Notes under the pieces: generated by a model
Databases searched by the model: none
Seen by the model: the letters and a program-made list of their open reading frames with translations, nothing else
What the model was told of the DNA's origin: nothing
Made by a program: the position numbers and the translations under genes
In this document: piece by piece, positions 47,536-57,681 of the stretch
Layout: the number at the start of each line of letters is the position of its first letter
Position numbering within the stretch: position 1 is the stretch's first letter
NCBI RefSeq assembly: GCF_008806375.1
Contig: NZ_WAAT01000046.1
Span: 1-61,413 of the forward strand
Length of the DNA stretch: 61,413 nucleotides
Source: Pseudotamlana haliotis
Lineage (GTDB): Bacteria; Bacteroidota; Bacteroidia; Flavobacteriales; Flavobacteriaceae
Reading direction: 5' to 3'

Positions 47536-48165
47536 TTATTTACTTAAGTTTGTTTCAATTCCTGCTAATGCTCCTTCTAATAAAACAACTTGTCCTGCAT
47601 TTAGGATTTTGTAAGTGCTCAATTCTGAAGCAGTAATAACCTCTGTACGTTGTACGTTACGAGATGCTAAATAAACATTGTTATTTGCAGCACCTAATAC
47701 GAACAAAGTTTTTTTGTTTTCAAGCTCTAAAGCTTTTAAAACAGCTGTAAAGTTTTTAGTCTTTACACTATCAAAATTAAAGTCTTCTAAAACTGTAATT
47801 GATTTTTCTCCTGCTTTGATACTTAAGGCAGACTTACGCGCTAAACGCTTTAAGTTTTTATTAAGTTTGAAGCTGTAGTTTCTAGGTCTCGGACCGAACA
47901 TACGACCACCACCTTTAAATACACCAGACTTAATACTACCTGCTCTCGCTGTACCAGTTCCTTTTTGCTTCTTAATCTTACGTGTAGATCCAGAAATCTC
48001 AGCTCTCTCTTTAGATTTGTGAGTTCCTTGTCTTTGGTTTGCTAAATATTGTTTAACATCCAAATATACAGCGTGATTATTAGGCTCAATAGCAAACACA
48101 TCTTTAGAAAGGTCTGCCTTTCTACCTGTGTCTTTTCCGTTTATATCTAAAACTGCTACTTTCAT
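47536..48165 (-). CDS. rplD: Ribosomal protein L4
   Basis: The 209-residue protein (GTHKSKERAEISGSTRKIKK, KSGVFKGGGRMFGPRPR) is L4, which reaches into the exit tunnel. In E. coli L4 also represses its own S10 operon by binding the leader. Here its start overlaps the last base of the rplC stop, so the two are translationally coupled. Confidence 0.96.
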   Translation of the reverse strand: MKVAVLDINGKDTGRKADLSKDVFAIEPNNHAVYLDVKQYLANQRQGTHKSKERAEISGSTRKIKKQKGTGTARAGSIKSGVFKGGGRMFGPRPRNYSFKLNKNLKRLARKSALSIKAGEKSITVLEDFNFDSVKTKNFTAVLKALELENKKTLFVLGAANNNVYLASRNVQRTEVITASELSTYKILNAGQVVLLEGALAGIETNLSK

Positions 48166-48782
48166 TACTTTCTAATAATTACATAAGCGTTTTTGTGTCC
48201 AGGTACACACCCTTTCACTACTAGTAAGTTCTTTTCAGAAACTACTTTTAAAACTCTTAAATTTTGAACTTTAACTGTGTCTCCACCCATTCTACCTGCC
48301 ATCTTCATTCCTTTGAAAACTCTTGCAGGGTAAGATGCAGCTCCAATTGATCCTGGCGCTCTTAAACGGTTATGTTGACCGTGAGTAGCTTGACCTACAC
48401 CACCGAAACCATGACGTTTTACAACACCTTGAAATCCTTTACCTTTAGATGTTCCAGCTACGTCAACAAATTCACCTTCAGCGAAGTGTTCAACAGTAAT
48501 GGCATCTCCTAATTTGTACTCCTCATCAAAACCTTTGAATTCAACGATTTTACGCTTAACAGAAGTACCCGCTTTTTTAGCATGACCTAAGTCAGCTTTA
48601 GTAGCGCTTTTTTCTGTCGCGTCATCGAAACCAAGTTGTACGGCACTATAACCGTCAACTTCCTCAGTTCTGACTTGGGTAACGATACATGGTCCAGCTT
48701 CGATTACTGTACAAGGAATGTTCTTCCCGTTTTCATCGAAGATGCTGGTCATACCGATTTTCTTTCCAATTAACCCAGACAT
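48165..48782 (-). CDS. rplC: Ribosomal protein L3
   Basis: The 205-residue protein ([20 protein letters not shown] start, [20 protein letters not shown]) is L3 of the 50S subunit. It is the first gene of the unit after the long structured leader; rpsJ is separated from it by 415 bases with a terminator. Confidence 0.96.
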   Translation of the reverse strand: MSGLIGKKIGMTSIFDENGKNIPCTVIEAGPCIVTQVRTEEVDGYSAVQLGFDDATEKSATKADLGHAKKAGTSVKRKIVEFKGFDEEYKLGDAITVEHFAEGEFVDVAGTSKGKGFQGVVKRHGFGGVGQATHGQHNRLRAPGSIGAASYPARVFKGMKMAGRMGGDTVKVQNLRVLKVVSEKNLLVVKGCVPGHKNAYVIIRK

Positions 48783-48933
48783 ATTTAATTATTTATTAAT
48801 GATTTACTTATTTATTAAAAACACTCAAGGCTGAAAAATACCTTCAGCCTTGAATTGTATTTTTTGCCGTTTTTCCCGCAACCGCATTGGTGGGACATGT
48901 AAACATGAGGCCAAACCCCATATTTTTGGAGTG
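48783..48933 (-). promoter_or_regulatory. Structured leader of the rplC operon, probable attenuator
   Basis: Between the -7 element at 48934 and the rplC start lie about 150 transcribed bases. On the minus strand they hold a 10-bp stem CAAGGCTGAA / TTCAGCCTTG (48826-48852) with AGTGTTTTT after it, shaped like a terminator only 35-40 bases before the start codon. A small upstream hairpin, CATGT/ACATG (48896-48907), and GC-rich segments around 48860-48925 could form an alternative fold. This suggests premature termination control, perhaps by a ribosomal protein such as L4. Confidence 0.6.
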
Positions 48934-48941
48934 CAAATGTA
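48934..48941 (-). promoter_or_regulatory. -7 promoter element for the rplC operon
   Basis: The minus strand reads TACATTTG, a match to TAnnTTTG. Exactly 19 bases upstream the bases are TTTT, a weak -33 element. Confidence 0.6.
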
Positions 48942-49126
48942 GTGTTTTATTTTAATTTAAAAAAATGATTATCAAATAATTCTGTATAAATTCTTTATAA
49001 CCACATATTTAGTGTCTGTTGACGAACTTTACCACTATTAAACTGGGCAAAAAAAACAGAACCACAAACTAAAAAAAACGGTGCTAACCCGCGAAAAACC
49101 GCAGAAATCTTTGCTAAAAACGAGAA
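48942..49126. other. Intergenic region between rpsJ terminator and rplC promoter
   Basis: AT-rich, no gene. It holds the upstream region of the rplC promoter. Confidence 0.4.
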
Positions 49127-49158
49127 AAGCACCAGAATAATAATTTATTCTGATGCTT
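49122..49158 (-). terminator. Terminator after rpsJ
   Basis: AAGCACCAGAATAA (49127-49140) pairs with TTATTCTGATGCTT (49145-49158) with one wobble. On the minus strand TTTTC follows. It ends the str unit. Confidence 0.8.
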
Positions 49159-49197
49159 AATTTTATAAAGTGTTAAAAGTTAAAACTTTTAATCTAC

Positions 49198-49503
49198 TTA
49201 TACTTTAATTTCTACTTCTACACCACTTGGTAACTCTAATTTCATTAGAGCATCAATCGTTTTTGAAGATGAAGAGTAAATATCAAGTAAACGCTTGTAA
49301 GAGCTTAATTGAAATTGTTCTCTAGATTTCTTGTTAACGTGTGGAGAACGTAATACAGTGAAAATTTTCTTGTGCGTTGGTAATGGAATTGGTCCCGTTA
49401 CTACAGCTCCAGTACTTTTTACTGTTTTTACAATCTTATCAGCAGACTTGTCTACTAAGTTATGATCGTAAGACTTTAATTTTATTCTGATTTTTTGACT
49501 CAT
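49198..49503 (-). CDS. rpsJ: Ribosomal protein S10
   Basis: The 101-residue protein ([40 protein letters not shown]) is S10, also the NusE factor of antitermination. It lies with fusA rather than with rplC in transcription, because a terminator follows it. Confidence 0.96.
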   Translation of the reverse strand: MSQKIRIKLKSYDHNLVDKSADKIVKTVKSTGAVVTGPIPLPTHKKIFTVLRSPHVNKKSREQFQLSSYKRLLDIYSSSSKTIDALMKLELPSGVEVEIKV

Positions 49504-49521
49504 TTTCTTAACTTTTTAAGA

Positions 49522-51642
49522 TTATTCTCCTTTTGCTGCTTTAATAACCTCTTCAGAAATATTTGAAGGTGTTTCAGCATAGTGTGAAAATTCCATTGTT
49601 GATGTTGCACGACCTGAAGATAATGTTCTTAATGTAGTTACATATCCAAACATTTCAGATAATGGCACAGTAGCTTTCACAGTTTTTGCACCTGCTCTAT
49701 CTCCCATGTCACTAACTTGACCACGTCTTCTATTTAAATCTCCAACAATGTCACCCATGTTTTCTTCAGGAGTAATTACCTCAAGTTTCATGATAGGTTC
49801 CATGATTACAGCTTTAGCCGCTTTAGCACAAGCTTTAAATCCTAACTTAGCAGCTAATTCGAATGATAGTTGATCAGAATCCACATCGTGGTAAGATCCA
49901 TCTTTCAATGTTACTTTCATAGCATCGATTTCGTAACCTGCTAAAGGACCATTAACCATAGCTAATTTAAATCCTTTTTCAATTGAAGGGATAAATTCTT
50001 TAGGAACGTTACCACCTTTAATGATAGACTCAAATTGTAAACCTACTTTTCCTTCTTCTGCTGGTTCCACTGTAAATACAATATCAGCAAACTTACCACG
50101 ACCACCAGATTGTTTCTTATAAACCTCTCTATGATCTGCAGCTTGTGTAATAGCTTCTTTGTACTCTACTTGTGGTTGTCCTTGGTTAACCTCTACTTTA
50201 AACTCACGTTTAAGACGGTCAACAATAATATCTAAGTGAAGCTCACCCATTCCAGAGATAATAGTCTGTCCTGAAGCTTCATCAGTTCTAGCTGTAAATG
50301 TTGGATCTTCTTCAGCTAATTTTGCTAAAGCCATACCCATTTTATCAACATCGGCCTTAGTTTTAGGCTCAACTGCGATACCAATTACTGGATCTGGGAA
50401 ATCCATACTTTCTAATACAATTGGGTGTTTTTCATCACTCATTGTATCTCCAGTCTTGATATCTTTAAATCCTACTGCTGCTCCAATATCACCTGCTTCG
50501 ATAAAATCGATAGCATTTTGTTTATTTGAGTGCATTTGGTAGATACGAGAAATACGTTCTTTTTTACCTGAACGGTTATTTAAGATATAAGACCCTGCAT
50601 CTAAACGTCCTGAATAAGCACGGAAGAAAGCTAAACGTCCTACGAATGGATCGGTAGCAATTTTAAATGCTAATGCAGAAAACGGTTCTTTTACAGAAGG
50701 CTTACGTTTTTCTTCTGCATCTGTATCAGGGTTAGTTCCTACAACACTATCTCTATCTAATGGAGAAGGTAAGTAACGACATACAGCATCTAATAAAAAC
50801 TGTACCCCTTTATTTTTAAATGAAGAACCACAAATCATAGGAATGATAGCCATATCCATTACAGCAGCTCTAAGTGCAGCGTGCACTTCATCTTCTGTAA
50901 TTGAATCTTCATCTTCCATGAATTTTTCTAGTAAGTTCTCATCGTAACCTGCTACTTCTTCAATTAATAACGCTCTATACTTACGCGCTTCTTCTTTTAA
51001 ATCATCTGGAATTTCAATAACATCAAAAGTAGATCCGTAGTTATCTTCGTGCCATACAATAGCTCTGTTTTTTACTAAATCTACAATCCCTTTGAAATCA
51101 CCTTCATCACCAATGTTTAAAACGATTGGCACTGCGTTAGATTTCAACATGTCTTTAACTTGTTGACAAACCCCTAAGAAGTTAGATCCTTGACGGTCCA
51201 TTTTATTAACGAAACCAATTCTAGGCACTTTATAGTTATCTGCAAGTCTCCAGTTAGTTTCAGATTGTGGTTCAACACCATCAACTGCACTAAATAAGAA
51301 TACTAACCCATCAAGTACACGTAAAGAACGATTTACCTCTACAGTAAAATCTACGTGACCCGGAGTATCAATAATGTTAAAGTGATAATCTTGTGCATCA
51401 GCAGTTGGCTGTGCATTTTCTTTAGGGAAAGTCCAATCACAAGTTGTTGCTGCAGAAGTAATTGTAATACCTCTTTCAGCTTCTTGCTCCATCCAGTCCA
51501 TTGTAGAAGCACCATCGTGTACTTCTCCAATTTTATGTGAAACTCCTGTATAAAAAAGGATACGCTCTGTTGTTGTTGTTTTACCAGCATCAATGTGAGC
51601 CGCGATCCCAATATTTCTAGTTAATTTTAAATCTCTTGCCAT
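49522..51642 (-). CDS. fusA: Elongation factor G
   Basis: The 706-residue translocation GTPase has the P-loop [12 protein letters not shown] (G20-K21-T22), [12 protein letters not shown], and NKMD. All five domains fit by length. There is no tuf gene next to it; in Bacteroidetes tuf normally lies elsewhere. Cotranscribed with rpsG (6-base gap). Confidence 0.97.
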   Translation of the reverse strand: MARDLKLTRNIGIAAHIDAGKTTTTERILFYTGVSHKIGEVHDGASTMDWMEQEAERGITITSAATTCDWTFPKENAQPTADAQDYHFNIIDTPGHVDFTVEVNRSLRVLDGLVFLFSAVDGVEPQSETNWRLADNYKVPRIGFVNKMDRQGSNFLGVCQQVKDMLKSNAVPIVLNIGDEGDFKGIVDLVKNRAIVWHEDNYGSTFDVIEIPDDLKEEARKYRALLIEEVAGYDENLLEKFMEDEDSITEDEVHAALRAAVMDMAIIPMICGSSFKNKGVQFLLDAVCRYLPSPLDRDSVVGTNPDTDAEEKRKPSVKEPFSALAFKIATDPFVGRLAFFRAYSGRLDAGSYILNNRSGKKERISRIYQMHSNKQNAIDFIEAGDIGAAVGFKDIKTGDTMSDEKHPIVLESMDFPDPVIGIAVEPKTKADVDKMGMALAKLAEEDPTFTARTDEASGQTIISGMGELHLDIIVDRLKREFKVEVNQGQPQVEYKEAITQAADHREVYKKQSGGRGKFADIVFTVEPAEEGKVGLQFESIIKGGNVPKEFIPSIEKGFKLAMVNGPLAGYEIDAMKVTLKDGSYHDVDSDQLSFELAAKLGFKACAKAAKAVIMEPIMKLEVITPEENMGDIVGDLNRRRGQVSDMGDRAGAKTVKATVPLSEMFGYVTTLRTLSSGRATSTMEFSHYAETPSNISEEVIKAAKGE

Positions 51643-51648
51643 GTCGTA

Positions 51649-52125
51649 TTAAAATCTAAAGTGAGAGAATGCTTTGTTTGCTTCTGCCATTTTGTGAGTA
51701 TCAACTCTTTTCTTAACGGCTGCTCCTTCTTCTTTTGCTGCTGCTAAAATCTCAGTAGCTAAACGTAATGCCATAGACTTTTCGTTTCTCTTACGCGCAT
51801 AGCTAATTAGCCATTTCATCGCTGTTGAAACTTTACGGTCTGGACGAATTTGCATTGGAATTTGGAATGTTGCACCTCCAACACGACGGCTACGTACTTC
51901 TACGTGAGGCATCACATTAGACAAAGCATCTTTCCAGATCTCTAAAGCTGTTTTCTCTTCGTCAGTTTTTTTCGAATCTACAATATCAATTGCATCGTAG
52001 AATACTTTAAAAGCTACCGATTTCTTTCCATCCCACATCATCATGTTAACGAAACGAGTTACTAACTGGTCGTTAAAACGTGGATCTGGTAAAAGCGGTC
52101 TCTTTTTTGCTGCTCTTTTTCTCAT
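51649..52125 (-). CDS. rpsG: Ribosomal protein S7
   Basis: The 158-residue protein ([19 protein letters not shown] start, [16 protein letters not shown]) is S7, a primary binder of the 16S 3' domain. Normal length and place. Confidence 0.96.
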   Translation of the reverse strand: MRKRAAKKRPLLPDPRFNDQLVTRFVNMMMWDGKKSVAFKVFYDAIDIVDSKKTDEEKTALEIWKDALSNVMPHVEVRSRRVGGATFQIPMQIRPDRKVSTAMKWLISYARKRNEKSMALRLATEILAAAKEEGAAVKKRVDTHKMAEANKAFSHFRF

Positions 52126-52146
52126 GTCTTCTTCTTAAAGTTTTAA

Positions 52147-52521
52147 TTACTTCTTAGGGCGTTTTGCACCATACTTAGATCTACGTTGCGTTCTACCTGA
52201 AACACCTGCTGTGTCTAAAGCACCACGTACAATGTGATATCTAACTCCCGGTAAATCTTTTACCCTTCCACCTCTAACCAATACTATCGAGTGCTCTTGT
52301 AGGTTATGTCCTTCACCACCGATGTATGCATTAACCTCGTTACCGTTTGTTAAACGAACCCTTGCTACTTTTCTCATTGCTGAGTTAGGTTTTTTAGGAG
52401 TCGTTGTGTAAACACGAGTACACACACCACGTCTTTGCGGACAAGAATCTAAAGCAGCCGATTTACTCTTCTTGGTTATTTTGGCTCTTCCTTTTCTTAC
52501 TAATTGCGAAATTGTTGGCAT
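52147..52521 (-). CDS. rpsL: Ribosomal protein S12
   Basis: The 124-residue protein ([51 protein letters not shown]) is S12 of the decoding centre. Lys in TPKKPNS, the main streptomycin position, is wild type. First gene of the str operon. Confidence 0.97.
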   Translation of the reverse strand: MPTISQLVRKGRAKITKKSKSAALDSCPQRRGVCTRVYTTTPKKPNSAMRKVARVRLTNGNEVNAYIGGEGHNLQEHSIVLVRGGRVKDLPGVRYHIVRGALDTAGVSGRTQRRSKYGAKRPKK

Positions 52522-52546
52522 ATATATTATATATAAATTTTATTAT

Positions 52547-52560
52547 CCTCTTCTAAGAGG
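52547..52560 (-). promoter_or_regulatory. Hairpin in the rpsL leader
   Basis: CCTCTT (52547-52552) pairs with AAGAGG (52555-52560). It lies at the very start of the predicted rpsL transcript, where it may protect the 5' end or act as a control point. Confidence 0.45.
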
Positions 52561-52564
52561 GCTG

Positions 52565-52595
52565 CAAAGGTAGAAATTAAAATTTAGATTTCAAA
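52565..52595 (-). promoter_or_regulatory. Consensus Bacteroidetes promoter of the str operon
   Basis: On the minus strand TTTG (52592-52595) is followed by exactly 19 bases and then TACCTTTG (52565-52572). This is a full match to the TTTG-N19-TAnnTTTG consensus, and it places the start of transcription about 40 bases before rpsL. Confidence 0.85.
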
Positions 52596-52699
52596 TCCTA
52601 ATGCATTAATTTTCAATAGAAAGTAAAAATATTTTATACCATTATATTATAAGCCTTTATTTTCCGTTAGCTTTACATCAAAATTTAGCCATTACAAAA

Positions 52700-54391
52700 G
52701 TGCAAAAACCAACCTACTTCCTAATCCTTATATATATACTTTTTTCCACGGAAGGGTTTTGCCAAAATATTCAACTTAAAATTATTGGGGCATCAGAAAA
52801 GGAAAACGCCGTTATTGATTCTATAAATTACAACAAACAGCATCCCGACTACCAATCGATTCAATCTGAAGTACAAAACATTCAAAACAAACTTCTAAAA
52901 CAAGGCTATATTGAAAACCAACACATCGGTATTAAAAAAATGAACGATTCAACTTTTGAATCTGAAATTTATTTAAAAGCAAAATTCAACACCATATATA
53001 TATACTACAACAAAAACCTTATTGAAAAATCAATTTTAGAGCGCATCTCTAAAAAAGTCAAAGACGATTATTTTATTTTGAATATTACCGAAGTCGAACA
53101 AAAACTGAATTATATCAATTCGGAAATCTCAAAAGAAGGCCTCCCATTTTCTAAACTGAAATTATCACAGATTCAAAAAACATCTGAACACAGCTTACAA
53201 GCAAAACTTGAATTAGAGACATCAGCCCAAAAAAGAATCATTAATGACATTGTAGTAAAAGGCTATAAAAAATTTCCAAAATCATACCTCAAGCATTATT
53301 TAAAAATTAAACCTGGTCAAGTTTTTGACTTAAATAGTATACAAGAAAAAACAGATCAGCTACACAACCTACGTTTTGCACGAGAAACCAAAGCCCCTGA
53401 AGTATTATTCACTAAAGATTCTACTACTTTATATTTATATCTAGAAAAAACACCAAGTAACACTTTTGACGGTTTTCTAGGTTTTGGCACCAATGAAGAC
53501 ACCAATCAGATAGAATTCGATGGTTATCTTAATTTGAACCTTACAAACAACTTAAACTTTGGAGAATCATTTACCGTACTTTATAAAAGTGATGAAAATG
53601 ACCAACAAACCTTTGAAGCCGACTTATCGCTTCCTTATTTATTTAAATCCCCAATTGGTATAGACCTTAGTTTACGCTTATTCAAAAAGGACTCTTCGTT
53701 TACAACCGCAGATCAGGCCGCAAAATTACATTATCAAATTAACGCCAAACACAAAATCTACACCGGCATTAGCGCAACCGAGTCTAACGACTTACTTTCC
53801 AACAGCAGCAACACGTTATCTGATTACAAAACATTTAATTACAACTTCGCCTATGAATTTGTAAGCGCACAAAGTTTTAACAGGCTTTTTCCTTTAAACT
53901 CTAAAATATATGCCGAAACAGGCTTTGGAGAACGTACCACCAACGATACAGAACAAAAGCAATCGAACTTCAACCTAGACGCTTTTAAAATATTCAACCT
54001 GAATAACAAAAACAGTATATTTATAAGAACCGAAGGTGCTACGCTAATTTCAGACAACTACTTTGAAAATGAACTATTACGTTTTGGTGGCATCAATTCT
54101 ATTAGAGGTTTTGAAGAAAACAGCATTTACGCCACCCTTTATGGCGTAATTAACACCGAATACCGTTATCAAATCAATAATAACATCTACATACACTCCA
54201 TAATAGATGCCGCTTATTATGAAAACAAAATAAGCGATACCCACGAGAAACTCTTCGGTTATGGGTTTGGATTTGGACTTCTAACTAAAGCCGGTTTGTT
54301 TAAATTAAATTATGCAAACGGTAAAAACGAAGACTCAAATTTCAAATTCTCAAATTCAAAGCTACATTTAAGTTTATTAGCTAATTTTTAA
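52700..54391 (+). CDS. Omp85-type outer membrane protein
   Basis: The 563-residue product starts at GTG 52700 and has a signal peptide (about 1-21, ending FC-Q). Residues about 85-270 look like POTRA-type domains (a VKGYKKFPKSYLKHYLKIKPG segment is typical). The C-terminal half forms a beta-barrel, with LRFGGINSIRGFEENSIYA, the RGF loop typical of BamA/TamA/FhaC barrels. It may insert or export outer membrane proteins or lipids. It is smaller than BamA, so it is a paralogue and not the main BamA. No partner gene is adjacent. Confidence 0.82.
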   Translation: MQKPTYFLILIYILFSTEGFCQNIQLKIIGASEKENAVIDSINYNKQHPDYQSIQSEVQNIQNKLLKQGYIENQHIGIKKMNDSTFESEIYLKAKFNTIYIYYNKNLIEKSILERISKKVKDDYFILNITEVEQKLNYINSEISKEGLPFSKLKLSQIQKTSEHSLQAKLELETSAQKRIINDIVVKGYKKFPKSYLKHYLKIKPGQVFDLNSIQEKTDQLHNLRFARETKAPEVLFTKDSTTLYLYLEKTPSNTFDGFLGFGTNEDTNQIEFDGYLNLNLTNNLNFGESFTVLYKSDENDQQTFEADLSLPYLFKSPIGIDLSLRLFKKDSSFTTADQAAKLHYQINAKHKIYTGISATESNDLLSNSSNTLSDYKTFNYNFAYEFVSAQSFNRLFPLNSKIYAETGFGERTTNDTEQKQSNFNLDAFKIFNLNNKNSIFIRTEGATLISDNYFENELLRFGGINSIRGFEENSIYATLYGVINTEYRYQINNNIYIHSIIDAAYYENKISDTHEKLFGYGFGFGLLTKAGLFKLNYANGKNEDSNFKFSNSKLHLSLLANF

Positions 54392-54509
54392 TATTCGATT
54401 ACATTTTTATTGCAATTTTCGACCTAATTAGTAAATTTTAACCATTATTTGTTGTTTTATTAACTTATTATTATGACTTTTGACGCTGACTAATTCAAAT
54501 AATTATAAA

Positions 54510-57500
54510 ATGAAAACAAAGTTTAGTGGAATTCTAACGCTATTACTAGCGTTAGTTGTGCAACTCTCGTTTGCACAAGACAAGACAATTTCAGGTACGG
54601 TTACAGATGATACTGGCTTACCGCTTCCTGGAACTACGGTCTTAGTGAAAGGTACAACAAATGGTACCTCAACAGATTTCGATGGTAATTATTCGATTGA
54701 AACTAGAACTGGTCAAGTGCTAGTTTTTAGTTTTGTAGGATACACAACTAAAGAAGTTACCGTTTCTGATGCAACTCTCAATGTCGTTCTCGCTGAGGAC
54801 GCCGAATCATTAGATGAAGTTGTTGTAACTGCAATGGGAATTTCGAAAGAAAGAAAAGCAGTTGGTACTTCGGTTCAGTCGTTTGACAACACTGAGTTAA
54901 CAAGTGCTAAAGTGGTAAACACGATGGATGCCTTACAAGGTAAAACATCTGGTGTTGACATTATCGCTGCTCCTGCTCCTGGTTCTACTCAAAATGTTAT
55001 CATTCGTGGAGCTTCTTCTTTCGGAAACAATCAGCCATTATATATCGTTGATGGTGTTCCGTTAACTAATGATCAAAACAGATCTGGTGACAATTTAAAC
55101 TCTCAAGTAGATTTTGGTTCTGGTATTAATGCGATTAACCCAAATGACATTGAAACACTTACCGTTCTTAAAGGTGCTTCTGCAACAGCTATTTACGGTT
55201 CTCGTGCTGCTAACGGTGTAATCATGATTACAACAAAAAGTGGTAAAGAAGGTGTGTTACAAGTAAACTACAACAACTCTTTCGGACTTTCAAGAGTAGG
55301 TGTTCTACCTGAAAGACAAACTCAGTTTGGTCAAGGATGGAGTGGCGACAGAGCTCTTGATGAGAACGGAAACTGGGGTGCTGCATATGATGGTCAAGAC
55401 CGTGTATGGGGTAACATTGTTGATAACAGTCAAAAAATCAAGCCTTACGTTTATTTAGAAGATAACGTAAGAGATTTTTATGACTATGGTAAAAACATAG
55501 CAAACTCATTATCTTTATCAGGTGGTTCTGATATTACTAAATACTACTTCTCAGTATCTCAAAACTCTGTTGATGGTGTTGTTCCTGAAGATAATGATAC
55601 TTATGACAGGTTAACATTATCTACAAGAGGTTCTCACAAGTACAAAAAATTACTTATTAGTTCTTCTATTAACTATAGTAACGAGATTACTAATGCAGTA
55701 CCTACAGGTCAAGGAACTTCTTTATTAAGATCTTTATATGAAATTCCTAATGATGTTTCTATCGTAGATCATAAAGACTACAACGATAAGTTTAACAACT
55801 TAGACAACTACTTTACGCCTTACGGTGTAAACCCGTACTTTATTTTAGATAATGACGGTGCTGAACAAGTTAAAAATAAATTTTTCGGTAAATTACAATT
55901 AGATTACGATCTATTAGATAACCTTAAATTAACTTACCGTTTTGGTGGTGATATTGAAAATGCTATCGAACAAACACACACTGGTATTATTAGCTTTAGT
56001 GATGGTGCGATCAACTCAGGATCTAGTACAGCAAACCCTGGATCTTACAGAGAAGAGCGTATTCAAAGAGTTCAAATGAACCATGACTTCATCGCTAGCT
56101 ACAACACTACAATTGGTGAAGACACTTCAATTCAAGCTTTAGCAGGTTTGAATGCCAACGAAAGAAAATGGTCTTCATTATGGGGAGAGATCACTTCAAT
56201 TGATGTCCCTGGTTTTTACAATCTATCTAACAGTTTAACACCGGCAACTTCTGGACAAGACCATTCTCAAAGAAGACTAATAGGTGCTTATGTTAGTGCA
56301 GATATCAGTTATAAAGATTATTTCTTCTTAAACATGACTGCTAGAAATGACTGGTCTTCTACTTTATCTTTAGAAAACAACTCATTCATGTATGGTGGTA
56401 TTAACGCCTCTTTTATCCTTACGGATTACTTAAAATCAAAAGATAAAAACACAGGTGTATTTGACTTTACAAAATTAAGAATTGCATACGGTAGTACCGG
56501 TAATGATGCCGATGTATATAATATCTACAACAGATTTGTTCCTGGTTATTCTACAAACCCTGGATTCCCTAATGTAGACGATTTAACATTCCCATTAGGT
56601 GGTGTAAACTCATACAGTAACTCTAATGTATTAGGTAACTCAAATTTAAAACCTGAATTAACAGGTGAATTTGAAGTTGGTATTGAGAACAGAATGTTCA
56701 ATAACCGTTTCGGATTTGAAGTTTCTTACTATAACAGATTAACTAAAGGTCTAATTGCTACTTTACCTATAGACCCTTCAAGTGGTTACAGACAAATGGA
56801 ATCTAACTTAGGTGATGTTAGAAATGCAGGTGTAGAAATTATGGTAAATGTAAAACCTATTAGAACTAATGATTTCGAATGGAACATCAACTGGAACTAT
56901 ACTCAAAACAAAAATACTGTTGAAAGCTTAGACGTTCCAGAAGTATTTATCTCAGGATTTGGTACTGGTGGTGTATACGCTATAGAAGGTATGCCTTTAG
57001 GTCAATTCAAATTTGCTAAAGCTAGTACTGTTATGGTTAACGGCGTTGAATCAACTATTGTTGATGGTAGCGGTAACCCACAACAAACAACAGATCAAGA
57101 ATTACTTGGTAAAGATATTAACGAAAAATACAGAATGGGTTTAACAAACACATTTACTTACAAAAACTTATCGTTAGCTGCTACCTTTGATTTTAGATAT
57201 GGTGGATATATGTTCTCAGGTACTAAAGATTACATGCACTGGACGGGAAGCTCTCCTGAAAGTGTATTAAATGATAGAAACGCATTTATTATCCCTAACT
57301 CTGTAGTGGATAATGGTGACGGAACTTATTCTGAAAACAATATACCTGTAGACCCAACAGCATTACACACATTCTATAGTAACGGTGGTTTTGAAGGTGA
57401 AGGTTTTGCCGTAATTGACAAGTCTTTCTTAAAACTAAGAAACGTAACTTTAGCTTACCAAATGCCTCAGTCGGTTTGTAGCAAGTTGAAATTAAATAGC

Positions 57501-57671
57501 ATTGTAATTTCTGCAGTTGCTAGTAACTTCCTGTTATGGACTCCAGCTGAAAATCCTTATATCGACCCTGAAAACACAACTTTCGGAACTGATATTGACG
57601 CTAAGTTTGGTGAATTCATGGGTAACCCTAGTCAAGAAACATTTACTTTAGGTCTAAATATTAACTTATAA
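54510..57671 (+). CDS. SusC/RagA-type TonB-dependent outer membrane receptor
   Basis: The product (1053 residues from ATG 54510) has a signal peptide (1-22, ending SFAQ), a carboxypeptidase regulatory-like domain (about 25-100, ISGTVTDDTGLPLPGTTVLV), a TonB box region (DEVVVTAMG), a plug domain (about 115-235; IRGASSFGNNQPLYIVDGVP, LKGASATAIYGSRAANGVI) and a long barrel ending LGLNINL. I reject the TTG start 30 bases upstream because the signal peptide begins at this ATG. It would import a glycan or peptide with the SusD partner, using TonB energy. Confidence 0.95.
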   Translation: MKTKFSGILTLLLALVVQLSFAQDKTISGTVTDDTGLPLPGTTVLVKGTTNGTSTDFDGNYSIETRTGQVLVFSFVGYTTKEVTVSDATLNVVLAEDAESLDEVVVTAMGISKERKAVGTSVQSFDNTELTSAKVVNTMDALQGKTSGVDIIAAPAPGSTQNVIIRGASSFGNNQPLYIVDGVPLTNDQNRSGDNLNSQVDFGSGINAINPNDIETLTVLKGASATAIYGSRAANGVIMITTKSGKEGVLQVNYNNSFGLSRVGVLPERQTQFGQGWSGDRALDENGNWGAAYDGQDRVWGNIVDNSQKIKPYVYLEDNVRDFYDYGKNIANSLSLSGGSDITKYYFSVSQNSVDGVVPEDNDTYDRLTLSTRGSHKYKKLLISSSINYSNEITNAVPTGQGTSLLRSLYEIPNDVSIVDHKDYNDKFNNLDNYFTPYGVNPYFILDNDGAEQVKNKFFGKLQLDYDLLDNLKLTYRFGGDIENAIEQTHTGIISFSDGAINSGSSTANPGSYREERIQRVQMNHDFIASYNTTIGEDTSIQALAGLNANERKWSSLWGEITSIDVPGFYNLSNSLTPATSGQDHSQRRLIGAYVSADISYKDYFFLNMTARNDWSSTLSLENNSFMYGGINASFILTDYLKSKDKNTGVFDFTKLRIAYGSTGNDADVYNIYNRFVPGYSTNPGFPNVDDLTFPLGGVNSYSNSNVLGNSNLKPELTGEFEVGIENRMFNNRFGFEVSYYNRLTKGLIATLPIDPSSGYRQMESNLGDVRNAGVEIMVNVKPIRTNDFEWNINWNYTQNKNTVESLDVPEVFISGFGTGGVYAIEGMPLGQFKFAKASTVMVNGVESTIVDGSGNPQQTTDQELLGKDINEKYRMGLTNTFTYKNLSLAATFDFRYGGYMFSGTKDYMHWTGSSPESVLNDRNAFIIPNSVVDNGDGTYSENNIPVDPTALHTFYSNGGFEGEGFAVIDKSFLKLRNVTLAYQMPQSVCSKLKLNSIVISAVASNFLLWTPAENPYIDPENTTFGTDIDAKFGEFMGNPSQETFTLGLNINL

Positions 57672-57681
57672 AAAAGTAATA

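Noticed and set aside
49522-52521. Missing tuf next to fusA as a deletion
   Set aside because: In Bacteroidetes tuf normally lies in another cluster, so its absence here is expected.
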